A DNA stretch of 5,263 nucleotides from an uncultured Actinomycetes bacterium (GCA_903953805.1 CAJBLC010000082.1:1-5263), one strand, 5' to 3'; shown: positions 1-5,263, counted from the first letter of the stretch. A program made the numbers and translations. Notes: generated from the sequence alone by a model not told the origin.

Positions 1-479
1 GCGGCAGGTCCAATATTTCCTAGGCCTAAAACGGCAGAACCATCAGTGACAACCGCGACAGTATTGCGCTTAATAGTAAGTCTGCGAGCATCGGAAGGAT
101 CCTTCGCAATCGCCTGGCTGATGCGGGCAACTCCTGGGGTATAGGCACGGGAGAGATCATCACGCGTTTTAAGTGGAACCTTTGATTGAATCTCAATCTT
201 TCCACCTAGGTGGAGCAAGAAAGTTCGATCAGAAACTTTACGAACGGTGAGGTGTGGGCGTTGGGAAATCGCTTCACTAATTTTCTCGGCGTGATCAGCA
301 TCAATAGCATCGCACGTTACGTCAATGACTACGCGATCAAGATGTGATTCAACAACGTCGAGTGCAGTGATGCTCGCGCCCGCTGCCACAATTGCGTTTG
401 TTACTTCAGCGACTGGTTGAGCCGAAGGTGGTCCTTCAACGCGAATTGTGATTCCGTAACCAGGGCTTGTTGATGACAT
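1..479 (-). CDS. NAD(P)-dependent malic enzyme with N-terminal ACT domain (partial, C-terminal part outside window)
   Basis: Malic enzyme converts L-malate to pyruvate and CO2 in the cytoplasm while reducing NAD(P)+. The visible 159 codons start at ATG 479-477 and run off the left edge. Residues about 8-90 look like an ACT regulatory domain (GITIRVEG, then alternating helices and strands), as in ACT-containing bacterial malic enzymes. The malic N-domain begins near residue 94 (KIEIQSKVPL). It carries DLSRAYTPGVAR, with Y113 as the expected catalytic tyrosine, and VTDGSAVLGLGNIGP at 144-158, a family signature near the substrate site. The NAD-binding domain is not visible, so NAD versus NADP preference cannot be judged. 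A GGAG Shine-Dalgarno (complement of 488-491) lies 8 nt before the ATG inside the end of upp. The upp stop TAA (482-480) directly abuts this ATG, so the two genes are probably co-transcribed and translationally coupled. The ACT domain suggests control by a small ligand, which I cannot identify. Confidence 0.93.
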   Translation of the reverse strand, partial: MSSTSPGYGITIRVEGPPSAQPVAEVTNAIVAAGASITALDVVESHLDRVVIDVTCDAIDADHAEKISEAISQRPHLTVRKVSDRTFLLHLGGKIEIQSKVPLKTRDDLSRAYTPGVARISQAIAKDPSDARRLTIKRNTVAVVTDGSAVLGLGNIGPA

Positions 480-1118
480 TTAGACAACTCCGTATAAGCG
501 ATCTCCTGCGTCACCAAGTCCTGGGACGATGTAACCGTGTTCGTTGAGTTTAGTATCGACGGCACCGGTGACCAATGTGATGTTGTGATCTTTATGAGCA
601 AAAGCGGCACGTACCGCTTCTATACCTTCAGGAGCGCTCAAGATTGTGATCGCAGTGATATCGCGAGCGCCACGTTCAAAGAGATATTCAATCGCTGCGA
701 TGAGTGTGCCACCAGTAGCGAGCATTGGATCAAGGATGTAGCACTGACGGCCTTCTAGATTCTCGGGAAGGCGATTGGCATATGTTGATGCTTGAAGAGT
801 CTCATGATCGCGAACCATGCCAAGGAATCCGACCTCAGCCGTAGGAATGAGACGCGTCATGCCTTCGAGCATTCCGAGACCAGCACGGAGAATGGGGACA
901 ACGACTGGGCGAGGTTGTGCAAGTTCGACACCCTCATAGAGCGCGACTGGAGTCACCACGGTCGCTGGAACAGTATGAATATCTCGAGTCGCTTCGTAGG
1001 CGAGAAGAGTCACGATCTCTTCGGTTAGCTGGCGGAAAGTTGGCGACTTGGTATTTTGATCGCGAAGAACAGTCAGTTTATGGCTGATGAGTGGGTGCTC
1101 GGCTATGTGAATCTTCAT
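480..1118 (-). CDS. upp: Uracil phosphoribosyltransferase
   Basis: This pyrimidine salvage enzyme makes UMP and pyrophosphate from uracil and PRPP in the cytoplasm. The 212-residue protein has the normal length for the family (about 208-212). It starts with the conserved HPLISHKLT region (8-16). It has VPILRAGLGM (74-83), the PRPP-binding loop LDPMLATGGT (129-138), and the C-terminal uracil-site segment GYIVPGLGDAGDR (195-207). No key residue appears missing. The ATG at 1118 is preferred because the conserved N-terminus begins here. It lies 6 nt after a TANNNT hexamer (TAGGCT, minus strand, 1130-1125), so the mRNA may be leaderless. The purine-rich GAGAAG before the ATG is too close to be a good ribosome binding site. 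The gene heads a probable two-gene unit with the malic enzyme and diverges from the tadA-associated gene across 22 bp. Confidence 0.98.
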   Translation of the reverse strand: MKIHIAEHPLISHKLTVLRDQNTKSPTFRQLTEEIVTLLAYEATRDIHTVPATVVTPVALYEGVELAQPRPVVVPILRAGLGMLEGMTRLIPTAEVGFLGMVRDHETLQASTYANRLPENLEGRQCYILDPMLATGGTLIAAIEYLFERGARDITAITILSAPEGIEAVRAAFAHKDHNITLVTGAVDTKLNEHGYIVPGLGDAGDRLYGVV

Positions 1119-1140
1119 CTTCTCAGCCTACTATGAGCAC
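1119..1140. promoter_or_regulatory. Compact divergent promoter region between upp and the tadA-associated gene
   Basis: The whole intergenic region is 22 bp. On the plus strand TACTAT (1129-1134) stands 6 nt before ATG 1141. On the minus strand TAGGCT (1130-1125) stands 6 nt before ATG 1118. Both match the TANNNT form of an actinobacterial -10 box at the distance expected when transcription starts at the A of ATG. The two boxes share the central TA at 1129-1130. No convincing -35 hexamer is visible for either direction, and such elements would lie inside the opposite gene. Neither gene has a well-spaced Shine-Dalgarno, which agrees with leaderless mRNAs. The start sites are inferred, not shown. 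Confidence 0.6.
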
Positions 1141-1590
1141 ATGGCTAACGATATTGGTGTGATTGCTTGGCACGAAGATGGTCGTTGGTCGGTCGCAGAG
1201 CTTGAGACAGAGGACCTCACCGAGATTATTGACCGCCTCAAAGGTGTTCGTACTAATGGCGGCGCTGTGGGCTTGATCTCAATCGATGAAGATTTCTTTA
1301 TTGTCGCACGAGCACTTGGCACTTCACTTCAGATGATGATTAGCGATGTCACCTTTGCACTGGAAAACGATTTAGCCGCTGATCTGGTTGATGTTTTAGA
1401 TCTGCCATTCCCAGAAGAAGATGATGAATCACAACCTGGTGGCGACGTTGATTTGCTCATTGATCTTGGGATGAATGTGATGGAGATAGAAGCGCTTGCA
1501 TCAGATCCAGAACTCTTCCCGGATGAAGCAGTTGCAGCAATCGCACATCGACTTGGATTCGGGCCGCAGTTCGACGAACTTTATGATTGA
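1141..1590 (+). CDS. tRNA adenosine deaminase-associated protein
   Basis: The 149-residue protein resembles the actinobacterial family named after its constant position before tadA. Its biochemical role is not established as far as I know; by context it may assist or regulate the deaminase. It opens with MANDIGVIAWHEDGRW and continues with helix-strand patterns including GGAVGLISIDEDFFIVARALG (40-60, described by its ends), LQMMISDVTFA (63-73), and an acidic linker EEDDESQPGGD (92-102). The C-terminal helical part has LLIDLGMNVMEIEAL (105-119) and ends in HRLGFGPQFDELYD. It has no signal peptide, membrane segment or recognisable catalytic motif, and is strongly acidic. The ATG at 1141 is supported by the TACTAT box 6 nt upstream (leaderless reading) and by the typical N-terminus. 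The 3' end overlaps the tadA start by 8 nt. Assignment rests on remembered family sequence and on context. Confidence 0.9.
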   Translation: MANDIGVIAWHEDGRWSVAELETEDLTEIIDRLKGVRTNGGAVGLISIDEDFFIVARALGTSLQMMISDVTFALENDLAADLVDVLDLPFPEEDDESQPGGDVDLLIDLGMNVMEIEALASDPELFPDEAVAAIAHRLGFGPQFDELYD

Positions 1591-2035
1591 TTACAACAAA
1601 GCGATGATTGAAGCCCTTGAAGTTGCACAAGCTGCGACTGCAAGTGGTGATGTTCCTGTCGGTGCACTCGTCTTCAACGAAGATGGCGCAATCGTTGGTG
1701 TTGGACATAATCTTCGCGAGCGCGATTGTGATCCGACTGCCCATGCAGAAATTGTTGCGATGCGTGAAGCATCACTCAAGAATGGAACATGGCGTCTTGA
1801 TGGCCACACCATCGTTGTCACACTTGAACCATGTGCGATGTGTGCAGGAGCAATCGCCCAAGCACGGATGAAGACGCTCGTCTTTGGAGCGTGGGATGAG
1901 AAGGCTGGCGCCGTTGGATCTGTCTGGGATGTACTCCGTGATCCGCGTGCGCCTCATCAAGTCGAAGTCGTCTCCGGAATTATGGAGAGTGAAGCAGCTG
2001 GCCTGCTCAAAGACTTCTTTCAACAACAACGATAG
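1583..2035 (+). CDS. tadA: tRNA-specific adenosine deaminase (wobble inosine)
   Basis: TadA deaminates adenosine 34 of tRNA-Arg(ACG) to inosine, allowing one tRNA to read CGU, CGC and CGA. The 150-residue protein has the cytidine/deoxycytidylate deaminase fold. VPVGALV is at 24-30, the zinc/catalytic HAE at 54-56 (H54 zinc ligand, E56 proton shuttle), and PCAMC at 83-87 (C84 and C87 zinc ligands). The segment GAWDEKAGAVGSVWDVLRD follows at 102-120, as in bacterial TadA. The ATG at 1583 is chosen because DYNKAMIEALEVA then supplies the complete first helix. A longer in-frame reading from 1496 would overlap the upstream gene by 95 nt, and an ATG at 1604 would cut the helix. No clear Shine-Dalgarno is present. 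The start overlaps the preceding gene's stop by 8 nt, suggesting translational coupling. A serine tRNA follows 16 nt after the stop. Confidence 0.96.
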   Translation: MIDYNKAMIEALEVAQAATASGDVPVGALVFNEDGAIVGVGHNLRERDCDPTAHAEIVAMREASLKNGTWRLDGHTIVVTLEPCAMCAGAIAQARMKTLVFGAWDEKAGAVGSVWDVLRDPRAPHQVEVVSGIMESEAAGLLKDFFQQQR

Positions 2036-2038
2036 TTG

Positions 2039-2044
2039 TAGGCT
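2039..2044 (+). promoter_or_regulatory. Possible -10 box for the serine tRNA
   Basis: TAGGCT fits TANNNT and stands 7 nt before the first base of the mature tRNA, so transcription from it would begin at or next to the tRNA 5' end. The same hexamer is the -10 candidate of upp. No good -35 sequence is visible 17-18 nt upstream, where the tail of tadA lies. The tRNA could equally be cut from a tadA read-through transcript. Confidence 0.3.
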
Positions 2045-2051
2045 CGCCCAT

Positions 2052-2141
2052 GGTGGCGTGTCTGAGCGGCCGAAAGAGCACGCCTCGAAAGCGTGAGTGG
2101 GGGAAACTCCACCGTGGGTTCAAATCCCACCGCCACCGCCA
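2052..2141 (+). tRNA. tRNA-Ser, anticodon CGA, CCA encoded
   Basis: This is a class II tRNA reading the codon UCG. The acceptor stem GGTGGCG (2052-2058) pairs fully with CGCCACC (2131-2137), followed by discriminator G2138 and genomic CCA (2139-2141). The D stem TCT (2061-2063) pairs with AGA (2075-2077). The anticodon stem CACGC (2079-2083) pairs with GCGTG (2091-2095) around the loop CTCGAAA, which puts CGA at 2086-2088. A long variable arm (GTGGGG pairing with CTCCAC, from 2097) is diagnostic for serine here. The T stem GTGGG (2114-2118) pairs with CCCAC (2126-2130) around TTCAAAT. All stems are intact. Its 3' end directly touches the stop codon of the convergent permease gene, so any terminator must lie inside that gene. 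Confidence 0.98.
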
Positions 2142-4508
2142 TTAATGAGTTGAGCGATTTCCTTCGATAATGAGCTCGTATGAAGGATTCAAGATGGTTA
2201 GTGCACCATCTTCTTCACCGACCATACCTTCGGCACAGATTGTTGAGCCAACATCGAGACCAACGACATTTCGGCGACCAAGGAATTGAAGAGTAATTCC
2301 GCCAGTCTCATCCCAGACTTCGACTTCAACGCGAGGAGCGCCACCTGATGGAGCCGTGCGAATCGAAGCGACTTTGCCTCGTACGTGCGCACGTTTACGC
2401 CAGGTTGCCTGATTGATCGCAATGCGATCTTCGGCATAGTGGGAAATTTCACCAGGCGCTTCAGTAACAGGCTCATCGACTCGACGAGTAGCTGGTCGTG
2501 GCTCCTGAACAACCGGTGCGACGAAATTCTCGAGCTCGCCGTGATGCTTCTGTGCGTAGATGATCTTTTCAACATCGAATGGAACAATCGTTGCAACAAC
2601 GCGTGAGAGTTGTGAAATTGGACTAGCAATATCTTCAGCAGTCTGATCGTGGAGAAGTCGTCCTAGGTACTTTGAATACGAGCGTCGTGGAAGCAAGAGA
2701 GTGAGTTCGACATCAGGCTGAGTTGTTGCACGTAGCGCGTAGTCGACTGCGGCATTAGGAAGGCGGCGATCTGGGCAATCAATAAATTCGAGTGCGATGT
2801 CATCAACGGCTGGACTAGTTGCCCAATTTTTCTTAATTCGCTCAGCTCGCTCATCATCGATAACGAAATGTACCGCTGTGAGATGACGAGGGTTAAGGCT
2901 TCGTGCATAACGAACTGTTGCGAGGGTTGCAACGTCTACGGTGTCAATCAATACCGTGACATCATGGCGCGAGATAGAAGTTGCGCGATCGTTCTGCTTT
3001 GATATTGCGAGAACCTCACGTTCCTCTTTGTATTTTATAGAGAATCGATACATTAAGAAGACAAGTGTTGGCCCGGTAACGACGATGAGCCAAGCACCTT
3101 CGGTGAACTTCACCGTTGCAAAAATAATGACAACGATCAAAGAGGTCGCTGCAGCAACTGCGCTGATCAGAGCCTTTGTACGCCAGAACTTTCCTTTATC
3201 GCGACGGGCGTTAACAACCATTCCAACACCGGTGATTGTGAATGCGGTAAAGACACCAAGTGCGTAGAGAGCAACCAAGGCATTTACTGAGCCATTCGTA
3301 AAGAGAATTAAGCCAATGGCAAAGAGGCTTGCCAAGATAATTCCATTCGAGAAGACGAGCTTATGGCCGCGCTTGGTGAGCTGACGTGGCAAGAAGCCAT
3401 CGCGGGCAATATTTGCAGCGAGAATCGGGAAGGCGTTGTAGACGGTATTTGCACCAGCGATGAGAATTAACATCGTTGCAAACTGAGTAAATGCGAACCA
3501 GATCTTGCCGAAAAGACCTGGACCCACCATATTCTGGGCGATGATCGAAACGACTGATGGCGCACCTACTTGGTAGGGGACAACGTGCATACTGTGTGCG
3601 AACCACGAAACTCCGAACACGAGCGTTCCGAGTAGTCCGGACATGATGTTCATGGTCCTGCGGGCATTGCGACCTTCAGGCGCTTCAAAGAGGGATACGC
3701 CATTTGAGATTGCTTCTAATCCAGTGAGAGACGAACCGCCGTTTGCAAAGGCGCGAAGCAAGATAAAGACTGAGGCAATCGTTAATAAGCCTTGTGAGTG
3801 GCCAAGGCTAAAGAGCCCTTCACCTGTTGTTGGAACTTGAGGAACAGTTCCAGTGAACTCACGATAAATACCGAAACCAAAGACCACAAACATAGCGAGC
3901 ACAAAGAGATAGGTAGGCAGTGCGAAAGATTTACCAGCTTCTTTAACACCACGAAGATTTCCATAGGTCAAGAAGAGAATGACGCCAATAGTTATGGGAA
4001 CTACATAAGGAGTGAGCGAAGTGAAGTATGAAACGAGTGCCACAACGCCTGATGCGCTCTGCACTGCGACAGTCACGATGTAATCGAGAATCAAGGCTAC
4101 CGCGGCGACGATCGACCAAAAGGTACCTAAGTTTTCGCGGGCAACAATGTATGCGCCACCTGATGAGGTGTACTTAGAAATCACATTGTTATAAGAAAGA
4201 GTGAGAAGGACCAAAATTCCAAGAATGACAAAGGTCATCGGAATCAAAACATTGAATGCCATCATGCCAAATGCTGGAACAAGTGCAATCAGAATTTGCT
4301 CAGAACCATAAGCAGAAGATGAGATGCAATCAGAGGAGAGGATTCCTAGCGCATAACGCTTTGCTAAGCGTTGGTGATCAAGCGAATGGCGGTTGAGCGG
4401 ATTGCCGAGGAAGGCCTTCTTCATTCGATAAGAGAGTGGGTCTTTTAAATGCGCGTGTTCTTGCAGCACTTGTGGTGCGGGGGCGTTATCGCTCCATGAT
4501 TGTGGCAC
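2142..4508 (-). CDS. KimA-like potassium/APC-superfamily permease fused to a C-terminal OB-fold domain
   Basis: This is an inner-membrane permease of 788 residues. By resemblance to Bacillus KimA it is probably a proton-coupled K+ importer; annotation pipelines usually call such proteins amino acid permeases. About 12 membrane segments span residues 55-490. Positions I recall as ion-site residues in KimA are all kept: D60 and Y67 (LSSDCISSSAYGSEQ), D142, Y143 and T146 (LDYIVTVAV), T262 and E265 (SLTGLEAISN), and Y415 (ALYALGVF). Residues about 515-645 form a cytosolic alpha/beta domain like the USP-type domain of KimA. A proline- and charge-rich linker (655-700) leads to an OB-fold (702-782). 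The start is GTG 4508, chosen for AGAGGA (complement of 4515-4520) placed 6 nt upstream; the next Met is residue 29. The gene is convergent with tRNA-Ser (no gap) and divergent from the aldehyde dehydrogenase. The substrate is inferred and an amino acid cannot be excluded. Confidence 0.88.
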   Translation of the reverse strand: MPQSWSDNAPAPQVLQEHAHLKDPLSYRMKKAFLGNPLNRHSLDHQRLAKRYALGILSSDCISSSAYGSEQILIALVPAFGMMAFNVLIPMTFVILGILVLLTLSYNNVISKYTSSGGAYIVARENLGTFWSIVAAVALILDYIVTVAVQSASGVVALVSYFTSLTPYVVPITIGVILFLTYGNLRGVKEAGKSFALPTYLFVLAMFVVFGFGIYREFTGTVPQVPTTGEGLFSLGHSQGLLTIASVFILLRAFANGGSSLTGLEAISNGVSLFEAPEGRNARRTMNIMSGLLGTLVFGVSWFAHSMHVVPYQVGAPSVVSIIAQNMVGPGLFGKIWFAFTQFATMLILIAGANTVYNAFPILAANIARDGFLPRQLTKRGHKLVFSNGIILASLFAIGLILFTNGSVNALVALYALGVFTAFTITGVGMVVNARRDKGKFWRTKALISAVAAATSLIVVIIFATVKFTEGAWLIVVTGPTLVFLMYRFSIKYKEEREVLAISKQNDRATSISRHDVTVLIDTVDVATLATVRYARSLNPRHLTAVHFVIDDERAERIKKNWATSPAVDDIALEFIDCPDRRLPNAAVDYALRATTQPDVELTLLLPRRSYSKYLGRLLHDQTAEDIASPISQLSRVVATIVPFDVEKIIYAQKHHGELENFVAPVVQEPRPATRRVDEPVTEAPGEISHYAEDRIAINQATWRKRAHVRGKVASIRTAPSGGAPRVEVEVWDETGGITLQFLGRRNVVGLDVGSTICAEGMVGEEDGALTILNPSYELIIEGNRSTH
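2160..2187. repeat. Inverted repeat with one bulge, in the 3' end of the permease gene
   Basis: TCCTTC (2160-2165) pairs with GAAGGA (2182-2187). After a bulged G2166, ATA (2167-2169) pairs with TAT (2179-2181), leaving a nine-base loop. It begins 18 nt after the tRNA CCA end. No T-run follows, so it is not a classical intrinsic terminator. It may contribute to ending or processing the tRNA transcript, or be a by-product of coding sequence. Confidence 0.35.
2191..2212. repeat. Perfect 8-bp inverted repeat
   Basis: AAGATGGT (2191-2198) and ACCATCTT (2205-2212) form a perfect stem around a six-base loop. It lies 3 nt beyond the preceding inverted repeat and about 50 nt past the tRNA 3' end, inside codons for the last part of the OB-fold. 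The sequence after it on the plus strand is CTTCACC, pyrimidine-rich but not a T-run. It is a possible weak terminator or pause site for transcription leaving the tRNA. Confidence 0.4.
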
Positions 4509-4514
4509 TTTAGG

Positions 4515-4520
4515 TCCTCT
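4515..4520 (-). promoter_or_regulatory. Shine-Dalgarno of the permease gene
   Basis: AGAGGA on the minus strand stands 6 nt before GTG 4508. It fixes this non-ATG start, because the next Met codon lies 28 codons downstream in the conserved N-terminal region and no ATG precedes it in frame at a suitable place. Confidence 0.75.
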
Positions 4521-4554
4521 GGTTGTCTTGGTTGCCGAAGCAACTGAGAACGCT

Positions 4555-4560
4555 ATTTTA
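4555..4560 (-). promoter_or_regulatory. Possible -10 box of the permease gene
   Basis: TAAAAT on the minus strand differs from TATAAT at one position. It would give a leader of roughly 40 nt, room for the AGAGGA ribosome binding site but not for a riboswitch. The hexamer 17 nt upstream is AAGCAT, a poor -35. An overlapping TANNNT alternative (TAGCGT, 4555-4550) also exists. Confidence 0.4.
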
Positions 4561-4576
4561 ACGACTTACCCAGGCG

Positions 4577-4582
4577 TATGCT
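4577..4582 (+). promoter_or_regulatory. Possible -10 box of the aldehyde dehydrogenase gene
   Basis: TATGCT fits TANNNT and is followed by 7 nt and then ATG 4590, the spacing of a leaderless transcript. There is no Shine-Dalgarno before that ATG. No clear -35 is visible 17-18 nt upstream. It lies back to back with the permease promoter candidate in an 81-bp divergent region. Confidence 0.45.
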
Positions 4583-4589
4583 TGCCTCT

Positions 4590-5263
4590 ATGGAGTTGAA
4601 AACCGGCTTATATATCGATGGAAAATGGGTTACCGGCGATGGAACTCTCGATGTCATCGATCCCAGCACCGGGGAAGTAATTGCCGCAGTTTCAACAGCC
4701 GGTGAGGCTGAATGTGAAGCGGCAGTAACCGCTGCTCATAACGCCTTCCCAGAGTGGGCGAAGACCGCCCCACGTTTTCGCGCCGAGATCCTCCGTAAAG
4801 CATTTGAGTTGATGGTCGCAGAAGCTGATCACCTCGCCACGTTGATCTCGAAAGAGAATGGCAAGGTCTTTAGTGACGCTAAAGGTGAAGTCATGTATGC
4901 CGCAGAGTTCTTCCGCTGGTTCTCAGAAGAAGCCGTTCGCACTCCTGGCGATTTCCGCAAGAGCCCAAGTGGCGATAAGCGCATCCTCGTTACACATCAA
5001 CCAATTGGTGTCTCACTCCTTATTACTCCGTGGAACTTCCCTGCTGGAATGGCCACTCGAAAGATTGGCCCAGCAATTGCTGCGGGTTGCACCATGATCT
5101 TGAAACCAGCGGGCGAGACACCACTTACCGCTCTTGCAATCGCAGATATCTTGGAACGCGCTGGAGTTCCTAAAGGTGTTGTAAACGTCATCTTGCCTTC
5201 AAAGACTGGCCCAATGATCAGCAAGATTTTGCATGATCCGCGAGTTCGCAATCTCTCATTCAC
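4590..5263 (+). CDS. gabD: Aldehyde dehydrogenase, succinate-semialdehyde dehydrogenase type (partial, C-terminal part outside window)
   Basis: The protein belongs to the NAD(P)+-dependent aldehyde dehydrogenase superfamily. It is closest by eye to GabD, which oxidises succinate semialdehyde to succinate in the cytoplasm at the end of GABA breakdown. The visible 224 codons cover the N-terminal and most of the cofactor domain. LYIDGKWV (7-14) is followed by DVIDPSTGEVIA (21-32), and ENGKVFSDAKGEV (89-101) matches the GabD QGKPLAEAKGE region. ITPWNFPAGMATRKIGPAIA (145-164) has the oxyanion-hole N149, and ILKPAGETPL (170-179) has K172 for cofactor binding. The catalytic Glu and Cys lie beyond the edge, so substrate and activity are inferred from the N-terminal half. 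ATG 4590 is preferred as a leaderless start. An in-frame ATG at 4578 would add MLAS but overlaps the -10 candidate and has only a weak AGG before it. The gene is divergent from the permease. Confidence 0.9.
   Translation, partial: MELKTGLYIDGKWVTGDGTLDVIDPSTGEVIAAVSTAGEAECEAAVTAAHNAFPEWAKTAPRFRAEILRKAFELMVAEADHLATLISKENGKVFSDAKGEVMYAAEFFRWFSEEAVRTPGDFRKSPSGDKRILVTHQPIGVSLLITPWNFPAGMATRKIGPAIAAGCTMILKPAGETPLTALAIADILERAGVPKGVVNVILPSKTGPMISKILHDPRVRNLSF

Larger units (their letters stand above)
2160..2405 (-). other. OB-fold domain region of the permease
   Basis: This region encodes residues about 702-783. It has a strand-rich pattern: KRAHVRGKVASIR (705-717), RVEVEVWDETGGITLQFLG (726-744) and ICAEGMVGEEDGALTILNP (757-775). 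It resembles small stand-alone actinobacterial proteins annotated as OB-fold nucleic-acid-binding, which carry the same VRG.V.S.R, D.TG...L.FLGRR and EGMVG....L.I.NP blocks. Reading from residue 648 to 711, no in-frame ATG, GTG or TTG occurs, so a separately translated OB-fold protein is unlikely. Its role in a membrane transporter is unknown; binding of a nucleotide or nucleic acid is only suggested by the fold name. Confidence 0.7.

Noticed and set aside
537..1028. Plus-strand open frames of 73 and 78 codons opposite upp
   Set aside because: They are antisense shadows of a fully conserved upp gene, with no family resemblance.
1496..1582. Longer N-terminus for tadA
   Set aside because: The extra 29 residues have no TadA character and are read from another frame of the upstream gene. 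The family first helix begins just after ATG 1583.
2036..2051. An integration site or mobile element at the serine tRNA
   Set aside because: tRNA-Ser genes are common integration targets, but both flanks are ordinary housekeeping genes with no integrase and no copy of the tRNA 3' end elsewhere in the window.
2941..3267. A 108-codon open frame on the plus strand within the permease gene
   Set aside because: It lies antisense to conserved membrane segments of the permease, has a composition typical of antisense frames, and has no start signal or recognisable product.
4509..4589. A c-di-AMP riboswitch controlling the permease, as for some Bacillus potassium transporter genes
   Set aside because: The whole intergenic region is 81 bp and the likely leader only about 40 nt, far too short for that riboswitch. 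No matching paired elements are visible.
1..5263. A defence system, CRISPR array, toxin-antitoxin pair or biosynthetic cluster
   Set aside because: Every gene belongs to a recognisable core family, and no repeat array or unexplained gene of useful size remains.

Overview
The window most likely comes from a low-to-medium GC actinobacterium. The evidence is a gene for an actinobacterial tRNA-adenosine-deaminase-associated protein next to tadA, a KimA-like permease carrying an OB-fold domain known to me from actinobacterial genomes, and several start codons placed as expected for leaderless mRNAs (a TANNNT -10 box 6-7 nt before ATG). The compact layout and base composition near 50% GC (judged by eye) fit streamlined aquatic Actinobacteria such as Nanopelagicales/acI. 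That placement is an inference.

Layout. On the minus strand, upp (uracil phosphoribosyltransferase) is followed without a gap by an NAD(P)-dependent malic enzyme with an N-terminal ACT domain, cut by the left edge. Diverging from upp across only 22 bp are the tadA-associated gene, tadA (overlapping it by 8 nt) and, 16 nt on, a serine tRNA with anticodon CGA and an encoded CCA. The tRNA's last base touches the stop codon of a convergent 788-codon gene. That gene encodes a KimA-type potassium/APC-superfamily permease with a cytosolic alpha/beta domain and a C-terminal OB-fold. Across an 81-bp intergenic region it diverges from a succinate-semialdehyde-dehydrogenase-like aldehyde dehydrogenase, cut by the right edge.

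Functionally this is mostly core metabolism: pyrimidine salvage, C4 carbon flux (malic enzyme), GABA/succinate semialdehyde oxidation, wobble-inosine formation in tRNA, and cation homeostasis. I see no mobile element, CRISPR array, phage gene or defence system. The most unusual item is the permease-OB-fold fusion. The next are the very tight divergent promoter between upp and the tadA-associated gene, and the zero-spacing tRNA/permease junction with two tandem inverted repeats just beyond it. No stretch longer than 300 bases lacks a gene.
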